64,000 bases of DNA, taken from contig NZ_CP108070.1 of assembly GCF_036178845.1 (NCBI RefSeq), forward strand, positions 992,001-1,056,000, read 5' to 3'. Under the pieces are notes generated by a model. It worked only from the letters and a program-made list of their open reading frames with translations. It was not told where the DNA came from and made no database searches. This document shows positions 8,684-16,797 of the stretch, piece by piece; positions within the stretch are counted from its first letter, which is position 1; every line of letters begins with the position of its first letter. Source of the DNA: Streptomyces sp. NBC_00271 (GTDB taxonomy: Bacteria > Actinomycetota > Actinomycetes > Streptomycetales > Streptomycetaceae). The position numbers were made by a program, and so were the translations under genes.

Positions 8684-10216
8684 ATGCCCGCACAGCGATC
8701 CGTGCTCACCCTCGTACCCCGCCCCACCAAGGCCGCACTCCGGCCGGGACACTTCACGCTCGACGCCGGCACCGCGCTGCACATCGGCGCGGGCGCCGAA
8801 CCGGCCGCGGACCTGCTGCGCACCCTGCTCGCCCCCGCCACCGGGCTGTCCCTGCGGCCGTCCCCGGACGGACAGTTCGCCCTGACGCTCGACCCCGGAC
8901 TCACCGGCCTCGGCAACGAGGGGTACGGCCTCACCGTCGCCCCGCGCGCCGTGCTGCTGCGCGCCGCGCACCTGACCGGTCTGCTGCGCGGCATCCAGAC
9001 GCTCCGCCAACTCCTGCCTCCTCAGGCTTTGTCGGACACTCCGCAGCGCGGAACACGGTGGCTGCTGCCGTGCGCCGAGATCACCGACGTCCCCCGCCAC
9101 CCCTGGCGCGGCGCGATGCTGGACGTGGCACGTCACTTCCAGCCCGTCTCCTACCTGCGCCGGTACGTCGACCTGCTGGCCCTGCACAAGATCAGCGTGT
9201 TCCATCTGCATCTCACCGACGACCAGGGCTGGCGCATGCCGGTCGCCGCACTGCCCAAGCTCACCGAGGTCGGCGGCCACCGCGCCGAGTCCCAGAAGGG
9301 CCCGGCCGGCAGCGACACGTACGACGGCATCCCGCACGGCGGGGCGTACACACGGGCCGAACTCGTCGACCTGGTCCGGTACGCGGCCGCTCGCGGCGTC
9401 ACCGTCATGCCGGAGATAGAGATGCCCGGCCATGTGCGCGCCGCCCTCGCCGCCTACCCCGACCTGGGCAACCATCCGGAGCGCACCCTCGACGTCTGGA
9501 CCCGCTGGGGCGTGTGCGACACCGTCCTCGGTGTCCACGACGAGGTCCTCGACTTCTGCCGCAGCGTCCTCGACGAGGTCATGGACGTCTTCCCCTCGCC
9601 GTACATCCACGTCGGCGGCGAGGAGTGCCCCACCACCGAGTGGACGCACAGTGTCGCCGCGCGGGAACGAGCGGTGGCGCAGGGCCTGCCGGGCCCCGCG
9701 GCCCTGCACGGCTGGTTCCTCGGGCAGATCGGCGACTTCCTTGTCCGGCGCGGACGCCGACCGGTCGGCTGGGCCGAGACCGGCGCCGAACTGCCCCTCG
9801 ACTTCACCGTGATGACCTGGCGCGACTCGGCCCACACTCTGACCGCGGCCCGCCGCGGCCACCCCGTCGTCAGCGCCTACCACCGGGCCACCTACCTCGA
9901 CTACGCCCAGTCCGGCGACCCGCGCGAACCACTGGCCCAGCCCGGAGGCGTCGTCGATCTGCCCGCCGTCCACGCCCACGATCCCGTACCCGAGGACGCG
10001 GCCCCGGACGTGGCCGCGCGCGTGCTCGGCACCCAGACCCAGCTGTGGACCGAGTTCGTCACGACGCCCGCCCACATCGAGTACCTGAACTACCCGCGGC
10101 TGTGTGCCCTCGCCGACCGCGCCTGGAGCGGCGCGACCGACTGGACCGACTTCCGTTCCCGCCTCGACGAGCACACCGTACGGCTCGACGCCCTCGATGT
10201 CCGCCAACACCCCTGA
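8684..10216 (+). CDS. GH20 beta-N-acetylhexosaminidase (DasD-like)
   Basis: This 510-residue GH20 enzyme is predicted to release terminal GlcNAc/GalNAc from chitin oligosaccharides. No export signal is seen, so it is probably intracellular and acts on the transporter's cargo. A GH20b-type N-terminal domain (to about residue 135) precedes the barrel, with RGAMLDVARHFQPVSYLRRY, HLHLTDDQGWRMPV and PEIEMPGHVRA. The catalytic motif reads HVGGEECPTTEW, so the usual Asp-Glu pair is Glu-Glu: the acid/base Glu is present, while the Asp that positions the substrate acetamido group is Glu. The start at 8684 follows GGAGCTGATCC. It occupies the dasD position downstream of the permeases. Confidence 0.92.
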   Translation: MPAQRSVLTLVPRPTKAALRPGHFTLDAGTALHIGAGAEPAADLLRTLLAPATGLSLRPSPDGQFALTLDPGLTGLGNEGYGLTVAPRAVLLRAAHLTGLLRGIQTLRQLLPPQALSDTPQRGTRWLLPCAEITDVPRHPWRGAMLDVARHFQPVSYLRRYVDLLALHKISVFHLHLTDDQGWRMPVAALPKLTEVGGHRAESQKGPAGSDTYDGIPHGGAYTRAELVDLVRYAAARGVTVMPEIEMPGHVRAALAAYPDLGNHPERTLDVWTRWGVCDTVLGVHDEVLDFCRSVLDEVMDVFPSPYIHVGGEECPTTEWTHSVAARERAVAQGLPGPAALHGWFLGQIGDFLVRRGRRPVGWAETGAELPLDFTVMTWRDSAHTLTAARRGHPVVSAYHRATYLDYAQSGDPREPLAQPGGVVDLPAVHAHDPVPEDAAPDVAARVLGTQTQLWTEFVTTPAHIEYLNYPRLCALADRAWSGATDWTDFRSRLDEHTVRLDALDVRQHP

Positions 10217-10263
10217 CCCTGTCCCGTTCCGGGAATCACCCCACCTTTCTGGAGAGGAACAAC

Positions 10264-10420
10264 CTTGGCTTCCTCCCCCTCGTAAACGAGGGGATTCCTA
10301 TGGCTCGCGCCGTGGGATTTTCTGCTTCGTCGCCGACCGCCCGCCCGGAGTTCTCCGTTGAGGTCTTACACCAGCTCCACAGACAGACACCGCCAGCCCG
10401 GCGGCCAAAAGGTTCTTCGC
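10264..10420 (-). ncRNA. Candidate omega (reRNA) guide RNA of the lone TnpB
   Basis: TnpB proteins use an RNA that covers the 3' end of tnpB and the element's right end, with the guide starting at the flank. Here the right-end stem (10276-10294) and the tail GAGGAAGCCAAG lie exactly in that position, so the guide would be the next 16-20 bases of flanking DNA (about 10263 down to 10244, in the hexosaminidase-GH16 gap). Position is by analogy; no promoter or transcript evidence. Confidence 0.35.
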
Positions 10421-11488
10421 CGCGTTCACGTCCCGGTCGTGGACCGTTCCGCAGTCGCACGTCCAGGTGCGGACATACAGCGGCATCCTGTCCTGCAAGG
10501 CACCGCAGTGGGAGCACAACTTGGAGGAGGGGAAGAAGCGGCCCACGACCACCACGTCCCGCCCGTACCAGGCGGCCTTGTACTCCAGAAGGCTCCGGAA
10601 CTCTGCCCACGCGGCATCGCTGATGGCGCGGGCGAGTTTCCGGTTCCTGACCATATTGCGCACGGTCAGGTCCTCGATCACGAGCGTTTGGTTTTCGCGC
10701 ACGAGTCGAGTGGTCAGCTTGTGCAGGCCGTCCCTGCGCCGGTCCGTGATCCGGGCGTGGATCCTGGCGACCTTGCGGCGTGCCTTCTCCCGGTTCGCGG
10801 AGCCCTTCTCCTTGCGGGCACAGTTGCGCTGCGCCTTGGCGAGGCGGGCGCGGCCGCGGCGTTCGTGCCGGGGGTTGGCGATCTTCTCACCGGTCGACAG
10901 GGCCAGCAGGTGGTCCAGGCCGACGTCGATCCCCACCGCCGTATCCGTAGCCGCGAGCGGTTTCACCGTCGGGTCGTCGCACAGCATCGACACGAACCAG
11001 CGGCCGGCCGCGTCCCGGGACACGGTCACGGTCGTCGGCACACTGCCCTCGGGCAGGGGGCGGGACCAGACGATGTCCAGCGGCCCGGCCATTTTCGCGA
11101 GCTTCAACCGGCCGTCACCGAACGTGAACGCCGAGCTGGTGTACTCCGCCGAGGCGCGGGACCTCCGCTTCGACTTGAACCGTGGGTACTTGGCGCGCTT
11201 GGAGAAGAAGTTTGTGAACGCCCCTTGCAGGTGCCGCAGCGCCTGCTGGAGCGGAACCGACGACACCTCGCTGAGGAAGGCCAGTTCCTCGGTCTTCTTC
11301 CAGGCCGTCAGCATTGCGGAGGACTGGTTGTAGTTGACCCGCTCCTGCCGCGCCCACGCCTCGGTACGGGCCGCGAGCGCCATGTTGTAGACCTTCCGCA
11401 CACACCCGAACGTGCGCGACAGCTCCGCTGCCTGCGCATCAGTCGGATAGAAGCGGTACCGATACGCCCGCTTCACGTGAATGGCCAT
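10298..11488 (-). CDS. tnpB: TnpB RNA-guided endonuclease
   Basis: Intact TnpB of 396 residues. Visible features are the N-terminal YRYRFYPTDAQAAELSRTFG, RuvC-I GIDVGLDHLLALS, RuvC-II VIEDLTVRNM, a zinc ribbon CSHCG...CDCG, and RuvC-III DRDVNAAKNLLAAG, so all three catalytic acids are present. The start MAIHVKRAYRYRFY at 11488 is preferred over the upstream 11506 codon because the family begins there. With no tnpA nearby, the element can move only if a transposase acts in trans. Intact TnpB would be expected to cut DNA matching its guide next to the proper adjacent motif, favouring retention of the element. Confidence 0.93.
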   Translation of the reverse strand: MAIHVKRAYRYRFYPTDAQAAELSRTFGCVRKVYNMALAARTEAWARQERVNYNQSSAMLTAWKKTEELAFLSEVSSVPLQQALRHLQGAFTNFFSKRAKYPRFKSKRRSRASAEYTSSAFTFGDGRLKLAKMAGPLDIVWSRPLPEGSVPTTVTVSRDAAGRWFVSMLCDDPTVKPLAATDTAVGIDVGLDHLLALSTGEKIANPRHERRGRARLAKAQRNCARKEKGSANREKARRKVARIHARITDRRRDGLHKLTTRLVRENQTLVIEDLTVRNMVRNRKLARAISDAAWAEFRSLLEYKAAWYGRDVVVVGRFFPSSKLCSHCGALQDRMPLYVRTWTCDCGTVHDRDVNAAKNLLAAGLAVSVCGAGVRPQRRTPGGRSATKQKIPRREP

Positions 11489-11643
11489 AAGCCCACGAAA
11501 TACCACGTCAACATGTGACTCCCTAGGGGTAGTTGGTGGTGAACGACGATCCGCCCTGGCGGCGAATCGTCTTTCCCTGCCCTGCTCCGCAGGAGTCCGA
11601 TTCCTCTCCGCCCTGAAGGACGGAGTGTCTACGGAGGGAACAG

Positions 11644-13071
11644 ATGAGATTCGCGCAGAACCGGCTACGCGCCCCAGCGTCCGCCGCCGTCGCGGTGGCC
11701 ATCGGCGCCGCGGCGCTCACCGCACTCCCGCCCACCGCGAGCGCCGCCGGCGACGGGCTGAGCGTCCAGTACCGTACGAGCGCCACGGGAGCCACCGCCG
11801 ACCAGTCCGAACCCTGGTTCAAGGTGAAGAACACCGGCAGCACGACCGTGCAACTGGCGAACGTCAGGATCCGCTACTACTTCAAGGCCGACTCGGCCGG
11901 CGCGTCCTATCGCTTCGCCTGTTCCTGGGCCGTCAAGGGCTGCGCCAACGTCACGGGCACCTTCGGCACGCTCGCCAACCCGACCGGCACGGCCGACCGC
12001 TACCTGGAGATCGGCTTCACCTCCGGCGCCGGCACGCTCGCGCCGGGCGCCGACACCGGCGACATGCAGCTGCGCTTCTACCAGTCGACATGGCAGTCGC
12101 TGAACCAGAGCGACGACTACTCCTTCGGCGCCTCCCAGACGTCGTACGCCGACTGGTCCAAGGTCACCGCGCAGCTGTCCGGCACCACGCTGTGGGGCCA
12201 GGCCCCCGCGGGCAACGACCCGACGAACCCGCCCACCGACCCGCCGACCGACCCTCCGGCCACCGGCGCCACGCTGTTCGACGACTTCAACTACAGCGCC
12301 TACAACGACCCGAAGGTCTCGGCTCACGGCTGGAGCGTGCGCTCCACCTCCGGCGACCCCGGCGTGTCCGGCGCCACCTGGGCGCCCGACAAGGTCACCT
12401 TCGCCACCACGAGCGGCAACTCCCTCATGAACCTGGAGACCTCGACGTCGGGCTCCGGGGAGAGCACCAAGCAGACCGAGATCGTCACCAACGCGCGGAA
12501 GTTCAAGAACGGCACCTACGCGGCCCGGGTCAAGTTCAACGACGCGCCCAAGTACGGCCCGGACGGCGACCACCTCGTCCAGACGTTCTTCACCATCAAC
12601 GACCTCACGGCACCGATGGCGGCCGACTACTCCGAGTACGACTTCGAGTACCTGCCCAACGGCGGCTGGGGCGAGACCTCCGACATCCTCTACACGACGT
12701 CCTGGGAGACCTACCAGGCCGACCCGTGGGTGGCGGTCAACCAGCACACCGAGGGCCGGCAGAGCTACAGCGGCTGGCACGACCTGGTGCTGACCATCGA
12801 CAACAGCAGCATCAAGTACTACATCGACGGACAGCTCTTCGGCACCCATGACTCCGCGTACCTGCCGGAGCGGCCGATGTCGATCAACTTCAACCAGTGG
12901 CTGATCGACCTCGCGGGCCAGACCAGCACCACCGCGCGGGCCTACGATGAGCAGGTCGACTACGTCCTGCACGTCAAGGACCAGGTCCTCACGCCGGCGC
13001 AGGTCGCCGCCAAGGTGACGGCGTACCGCGGCGCGGGCACCACCTTCGAGGACACCGTCCCCAGCAGCTGA
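11644..13071 (+). CDS. Secreted CBM3-GH16 glycoside hydrolase
   Basis: This 475-residue exported enzyme has a signal peptide ending near TASAA (about residue 35). A family 3-like carbohydrate-binding module (VQYRTSATGA...PWFKVKNTGS...FACSWAVKGCANVTGTFG) covers residues about 40-185, followed by a Pro/Thr linker (NPPTDPPTDPPATG) and a C-terminal GH16 fold. The GH16 signature EYDFE (SEYDFEYLPNGGW, about residue 335) supplies nucleophile, assisting Asp and acid/base. CBM3 modules bind crystalline cellulose or chitin, and GH16 enzymes cleave beta-glucans or related polymers; exact substrate unknown. GGAGGG precedes the ATG at 11644. The upstream tnpB element ends almost at this ribosome site, so the native promoter may be displaced. 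Confidence 0.88.
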   Translation: MRFAQNRLRAPASAAVAVAIGAAALTALPPTASAAGDGLSVQYRTSATGATADQSEPWFKVKNTGSTTVQLANVRIRYYFKADSAGASYRFACSWAVKGCANVTGTFGTLANPTGTADRYLEIGFTSGAGTLAPGADTGDMQLRFYQSTWQSLNQSDDYSFGASQTSYADWSKVTAQLSGTTLWGQAPAGNDPTNPPTDPPTDPPATGATLFDDFNYSAYNDPKVSAHGWSVRSTSGDPGVSGATWAPDKVTFATTSGNSLMNLETSTSGSGESTKQTEIVTNARKFKNGTYAARVKFNDAPKYGPDGDHLVQTFFTINDLTAPMAADYSEYDFEYLPNGGWGETSDILYTTSWETYQADPWVAVNQHTEGRQSYSGWHDLVLTIDNSSIKYYIDGQLFGTHDSAYLPERPMSINFNQWLIDLAGQTSTTARAYDEQVDYVLHVKDQVLTPAQVAAKVTAYRGAGTTFEDTVPSS

Positions 13072-13169
13072 TCCCAACGCCCGAGGACGAAAGGCCAGGG
13101 CGACCGCGCAGGCCGACGGCGAGTGGCCGAGCCTCTGAGCCTCCTCAAGTCGCTTGGCGCGCAGAGCAC

Positions 13170-13526
13170 ATGGCAGTCAGGCTGATCCCCATGACAGGAA
13201 TCACGGGACTGAGCAAGAAGAACAACTTCGTGCTGGCCATCCGGGACGCGGACGTGGTCGCGGCGACCCTGCGCCAGGCACTGGCCGAGGCCTCGCCGGA
13301 AGAGCGCCTCGGTCTGGAACGCGCTGCCGCGCTCGTCGAGTCCACCGCCTCCGCCACCGAGATCGAGCTGCGTGCCCGCTGGGTCCGCTCCCGGCTGGCC
13401 GACGTCGGCTTCACCGGGGACATCACCTCGGTCGCGGCGGTGCGGGCGCTGCGCCAGGCGGAACCGAAACTGAGCCTGCTGGCGGCGGTGCAGCTGCAGA
13501 AGGACGCAGTGGCCCATCCGGAGTGA
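13170..13526 (+). CDS. Conserved hypothetical protein, 118 residues
   Basis: A small, Ala-rich, probably helical cytosolic protein with no signal or membrane segment. Recognisable stretches are ITGLSKKNNFVLAIRDADVV, ERLGLERAAALVESTASATE and LRARWVRSRLADVGFTGDIT. I do not recognise a function. The ATG at 13170 gives the full length; an internal ATG at 13191 (MTGITGLSKK) is an equally good start by context. GC at codon third positions is high, supporting real coding. Its stop codon lies in the loop of a 14-bp terminator hairpin. Confidence 0.65.
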   Translation: MAVRLIPMTGITGLSKKNNFVLAIRDADVVAATLRQALAEASPEERLGLERAAALVESTASATEIELRARWVRSRLADVGFTGDITSVAAVRALRQAEPKLSLLAAVQLQKDAVAHPE

Positions 13527-13540
13527 TCCGGATGGGCCAC
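13509..13540. terminator. Perfect 14-bp hairpin overlapping the 13170-13526 stop codon
   Basis: GTGGCCCATCCGGA (13509-13522) pairs exactly with 13527-13540 around a GTGA loop; the TGA in the loop is the stop codon. It lies between convergent genes and can serve both strands. Confidence 0.75.
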
Positions 13541-13585
13541 CCCCTGACACGCGGGGAACGGAGGCTGCCGGAGGCGTTGCGCTGC

Positions 13586-16474
13586 TCAGGAGGTGAGGTA
13601 GCAGGTCTTGCTCACGCCCGGCAGCGGATCGGTGCCGAACGCCGCCGTCGTACAGCCGGTGCCACCGGTGAACGCCTTGTAGAGGAAACGGCCCCGGGCG
13701 CCGTAGGCGACGGTCTGCTGTCCGCTGAAGGCGCACGTGCCGCCTTCGGCGGAGCAGGAGGCGGCGTAGCCGACCGGGCCGCCGGTGGCGGTGTAGCAGG
13801 CCTTCGACTCGCCGGGAATCGGGTCGCCGAACGTGGCGTCGGTGCACGGGGTGTCACCGGTGGCCGTGATCGTCGTGAACGCGCCGAAGGCGCCGTATGT
13901 CACCGGCTGCCCCGCGGCGGCCGGGCAGGTGCCGTTCTGGTCCGCACACTTGGTCCAGCCACCGGGCGGTCCTCCCGCGGGCGCCACGTAGCAGGACTTG
14001 GCCACTCCGTCGATGGGATCGCCGAAGTGGGCGTTGGTGCAGGCGACGGAGCCGTTGGTGACCTGGTGGGCGAAGTTGCCGTTGGCGCCGTAGACCACGT
14101 CACGGTTGTACCCGGGCACGGCGCAGGTGCCGCCCTCGGCCGCGCAGACGGTGTATCCGGGCGGGCCGCCCGCGTCGGCGACGTAGCAGGACTTGACGAG
14201 ATTCGACGCCGGGTCGCCACCGAAGGAGTCGTTGGTGCAGGCGGTGCTGCCGGTCACTGTTTTGTATGTGTAGGTCCCAGCCCCGTAGGCGACCGAGCGG
14301 GTGCCGCTGAAGGTGCAGGTGCCGCCCTCGCCCGCGCACCGGGTGAAGCCCGGCCGCAGCATGCCGGTAACGGGATCGGCGGGCGGCGTCGGATTGCCCA
14401 GTCCGGTGGCGGCCACGGTGTAGCCGCCCGGGGCGACGCCGGTGAGGTAGACGTAGGTGTCGTCCTGGCTCGCGCCGGTGATTCCCGAGGTGGGTGTGAA
14501 GGTGCCGTTGCTCCAGACGACGGTGCCGTTCACGGACACCGAGATGTTGCCGCCGCCGAACTTCGGGACGCCGATGCGGCCGGTGGTGCCGGCCGGGCTG
14601 GTGAGGTGCGCCGAGTACGTGCCGGCGGCGGGGTCGCGGGACCAGGAGGCGTTGACGGCGCCCTGGGGCATGGTGATGCGGCCCTCGGCGCTGGTCAGGT
14701 CGCCGGGGTGCGGGACGAAGCGGTACGTGCCGGTCGCGGACTCGGGTGCGGTGCCGAGCACGTCGAAGGTGAGCGTGGAGGTGGGCGCGGTGGACCAGCC
14801 GTGGGCCAGGCTCATGAACGAACCGCCGTAGGCGAGACCGCCGTCGGCCTTGATGCCCTCCCAGAAGGTGCTCTTGGTGCCGATGTCGCTGGTCAGCATG
14901 TGGCCCCAGGTGCGGCGGATCTGGTCCAGGGCGGTGTAGTCGTCATTGGCGGTGAAGCGGGCGTTGAGCTCCATGCCGCCGGCGAAGGGCGACACGTTGC
15001 CGCCCCACTCGGGGGTGGCGGGGCCGTAGATGCCCCAGTTCTTCCCGAGCCCCGCGATGACACTCTTCGACTTGGCCGCGGAGTCGGTCAACCCGTACCA
15101 GACGGCGAGCGAGTTGCCGTCCTGCGGGTACAGGCCACTGGTCGGGTTGTCCTTGTACATGCCCTTCGCGGTGTCCCACAGCAGGGAGTTGGCCGCGGAT
15201 TTGATGGCGGCCGCCTTGCCGTTCCAGCTCGCGGCGAGCGCGCTGTCGCCCTCGACCGTGGCCAGGGTGGCGCCGCCCTTGAGCGCGGCGTATAGCAGCG
15301 CGTTGGCGGAGACGTTCTCGCCGCCTTGGCCGACCCGGGCCCAGTCCTGGGTGCGGGTCACGTTGAGCAGGTTGTTGCCGTCGATCTTGTTGGTGATGAA
15401 GGCCATCCCGCGCTTGTAGTCGGCCCATTCGGAGTCCAGCCACGCCCGGTCGGCCGAGTAGGTGTAGTACGTCGACGTCCCCAGCAGCGTCCAGGTGTGG
15501 TAGGTGTCCGAGCCGGTGAGGTTGAACGGCGGCCCCGACCAGGGGATTTCGCCTTCCGCCGACTGCGCGTTGTACATCGTGGTGAGCGCGTTGCGGGTCG
15601 AGACGAGGTCGTTGGAGTACGCGTACTGCGTGGGTACGGCGATACCCATGTCGCCGGGCCATACCGTACGGTCGCGCTTGGCGCCGTCGACCAGGACGGA
15701 GTCACCCACGCCGACGGTGGCGCCGTTGTCCCACGCCGAGGACGGCGGGGGCCAGGCGCGGCCCTGGTTGGAGGCGATCGTGTTGAGCTGCACGGTGTAC
15801 GCCCCGGCGTACCAGATGCGGTTGAGAAGGTCGTCGCTGGAGGAGAAGTAGTTGGCGTAGTCGGCCGGGTTGGCCTTGCCCGGAGCCGCGGTGAAGTTGA
15901 GGCTGACGCCCTTGAGATCCACCCAACCCGAGGTGTCGAGGAAGACCGTCAAGTAGCGGAAGCCGCCCCGCTGTTGAGCGGTGGGCACCGTGTAGGTGCC
16001 GTTGGCGGAGGCCGTGGCGTAGAGCGCCCCGTCCTCGCCGTCGCGGCCGCTGCTGCGGTCGCTGTTGTTGCCCACGTACAGGGACGACTCGCTGAAGGCC
16101 AGGCCGACGCGCTGGCCGCTACTGCTGGTACTGCCGAAGGACAACGTTGTCACACCACCGACCTCTTTGCCGAAGTCGAGGGTGACGGCCGACTGCGAGC
16201 CGGAGATCCGCGTCGGCTGCCCGCTGAGGACGTTCTGCGGGTTCGCGATACTGCCGGAAGTTCGGTAGATCGCGGTCGGCTTGAGGGTGCGCGAGGTCGG
16301 CGAGTAGTTCAGGGCGTCAAGGGTCGCCTTGCCGACACCTGCCGCGGTCGACGAGGTTGCCGCCGACGTGGCCGGCGCGGGAGCCATGAGCAGTGCGGCG
16401 GCCACCGCTGCGGCAAGGCCAAGTAGGCGCTCTGGACCGGGCGTTCGAATCAGCAAGGGGCGGCGGCGGCGCAT
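13586..16474 (-). CDS. Secreted GH78-type alpha-L-rhamnosidase with four C-terminal Cys-rich repeats
   Basis: Predicted exported 962-residue enzyme. The ATG at 16474 (MRRRRPLLIRTPGPERLLGL) follows GGGAGG and starts a signal peptide ending near APATSAA. A beta-sandwich region (VTLDFGKEVGGVTTLSFG) precedes an (alpha/alpha)6 barrel with RIWYAGAYTVQLNT, GDSVLVDGAKRDRTVWPGDM and a C-terminal cap (FWEGIKADGGLAYG...LAHGWSTAPT). These match GH78-like six-hairpin glycosidases that remove alpha-L-rhamnose. From about residue 700 there are four units of about 63 residues, each with four Cys (pattern C-x6-C ... C-T-N/D ... K-x-C-Y), joined by GGPPG linkers. Their function is unknown; carbohydrate or wall binding is plausible. 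A LacI-type palindrome lies upstream. Confidence 0.88.
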   Translation of the reverse strand: MRRRRPLLIRTPGPERLLGLAAAVAAALLMAPAPATSAATSSTAAGVGKATLDALNYSPTSRTLKPTAIYRTSGSIANPQNVLSGQPTRISGSQSAVTLDFGKEVGGVTTLSFGSTSSSGQRVGLAFSESSLYVGNNSDRSSGRDGEDGALYATASANGTYTVPTAQQRGGFRYLTVFLDTSGWVDLKGVSLNFTAAPGKANPADYANYFSSSDDLLNRIWYAGAYTVQLNTIASNQGRAWPPPSSAWDNGATVGVGDSVLVDGAKRDRTVWPGDMGIAVPTQYAYSNDLVSTRNALTTMYNAQSAEGEIPWSGPPFNLTGSDTYHTWTLLGTSTYYTYSADRAWLDSEWADYKRGMAFITNKIDGNNLLNVTRTQDWARVGQGGENVSANALLYAALKGGATLATVEGDSALAASWNGKAAAIKSAANSLLWDTAKGMYKDNPTSGLYPQDGNSLAVWYGLTDSAAKSKSVIAGLGKNWGIYGPATPEWGGNVSPFAGGMELNARFTANDDYTALDQIRRTWGHMLTSDIGTKSTFWEGIKADGGLAYGGSFMSLAHGWSTAPTSTLTFDVLGTAPESATGTYRFVPHPGDLTSAEGRITMPQGAVNASWSRDPAAGTYSAHLTSPAGTTGRIGVPKFGGGNISVSVNGTVVWSNGTFTPTSGITGASQDDTYVYLTGVAPGGYTVAATGLGNPTPPADPVTGMLRPGFTRCAGEGGTCTFSGTRSVAYGAGTYTYKTVTGSTACTNDSFGGDPASNLVKSCYVADAGGPPGYTVCAAEGGTCAVPGYNRDVVYGANGNFAHQVTNGSVACTNAHFGDPIDGVAKSCYVAPAGGPPGGWTKCADQNGTCPAAAGQPVTYGAFGAFTTITATGDTPCTDATFGDPIPGESKACYTATGGPVGYAASCSAEGGTCAFSGQQTVAYGARGRFLYKAFTGGTGCTTAAFGTDPLPGVSKTCYLTS

Positions 16475-16510
16475 AGGTACCTCCCGGGTCTGGATGCGGG
16501 AACGAGGTGC

Positions 16511-16524
16511 TTGAATCGATTCAA
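16511..16524. promoter_or_regulatory. LacI-family-type operator upstream of the rhamnosidase
   Basis: TTGAATCGATTCAA is a perfect 14-bp palindrome with the central CG typical of LacI-family operators, 37 bases upstream of the GH78 start. A partial second copy (AAATCGAT) follows immediately. No LacI gene occurs in the window, so the regulator must lie elsewhere. Confidence 0.65.
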
Positions 16525-16797
16525 ATCGATCGCCGACGACGGTCTGGGACTCATGAAGCAGTGAGTGTGCGAGGCGCCTCGCCGAAGTTCCACCGATGAT
16601 GTGCGCCCCACAACGAGGTGTCAACCCGTCACGGCTGGTGTGAACCACCCCTGGAATCACTCCCGTTGGAGACATTGACGGCACCCCACCAAGCCGGTTC
16701 ACTGCCTCCCGGACAGGTATGGACCAGCGCCCGCCCCCCGCCCGGCTCAGTGAGACCCAACCGGCGTCCCCACACCCTGAAATCGAGGCGAGTTCCG

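Larger units (their letters stand above)
10264..11630 (-). mobile_element. IS1341-type element (tnpB only)
   Basis: A lone tnpB is flanked by hairpin-bearing ends and has no tnpA. On the minus strand the right end contains the stem CCCCTCG/CGAGGGG (about 10276-10294) directly after the tnpB stop and then GAGGAAGCCAAG, ending about 10264. A second hairpin (CTCCG...CGGAG, 11606-11625) marks the left-end side. The element lies between the hexosaminidase and the GH16 gene and reaches to just before the latter's ribosome site. Exact ends are inferred. Confidence 0.6.

Noticed and set aside
8630..10210. Long minus-strand open frame over the hexosaminidase
   Set aside because: Shadow of a GC-rich gene on the opposite strand; no recognisable domain.
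11488..11643. Second IS end belonging to another element
   Set aside because: The hairpin at 11606-11625 resembles an IS200/IS605 end, but it can be explained as the left end of the tnpB element; no second element is needed.
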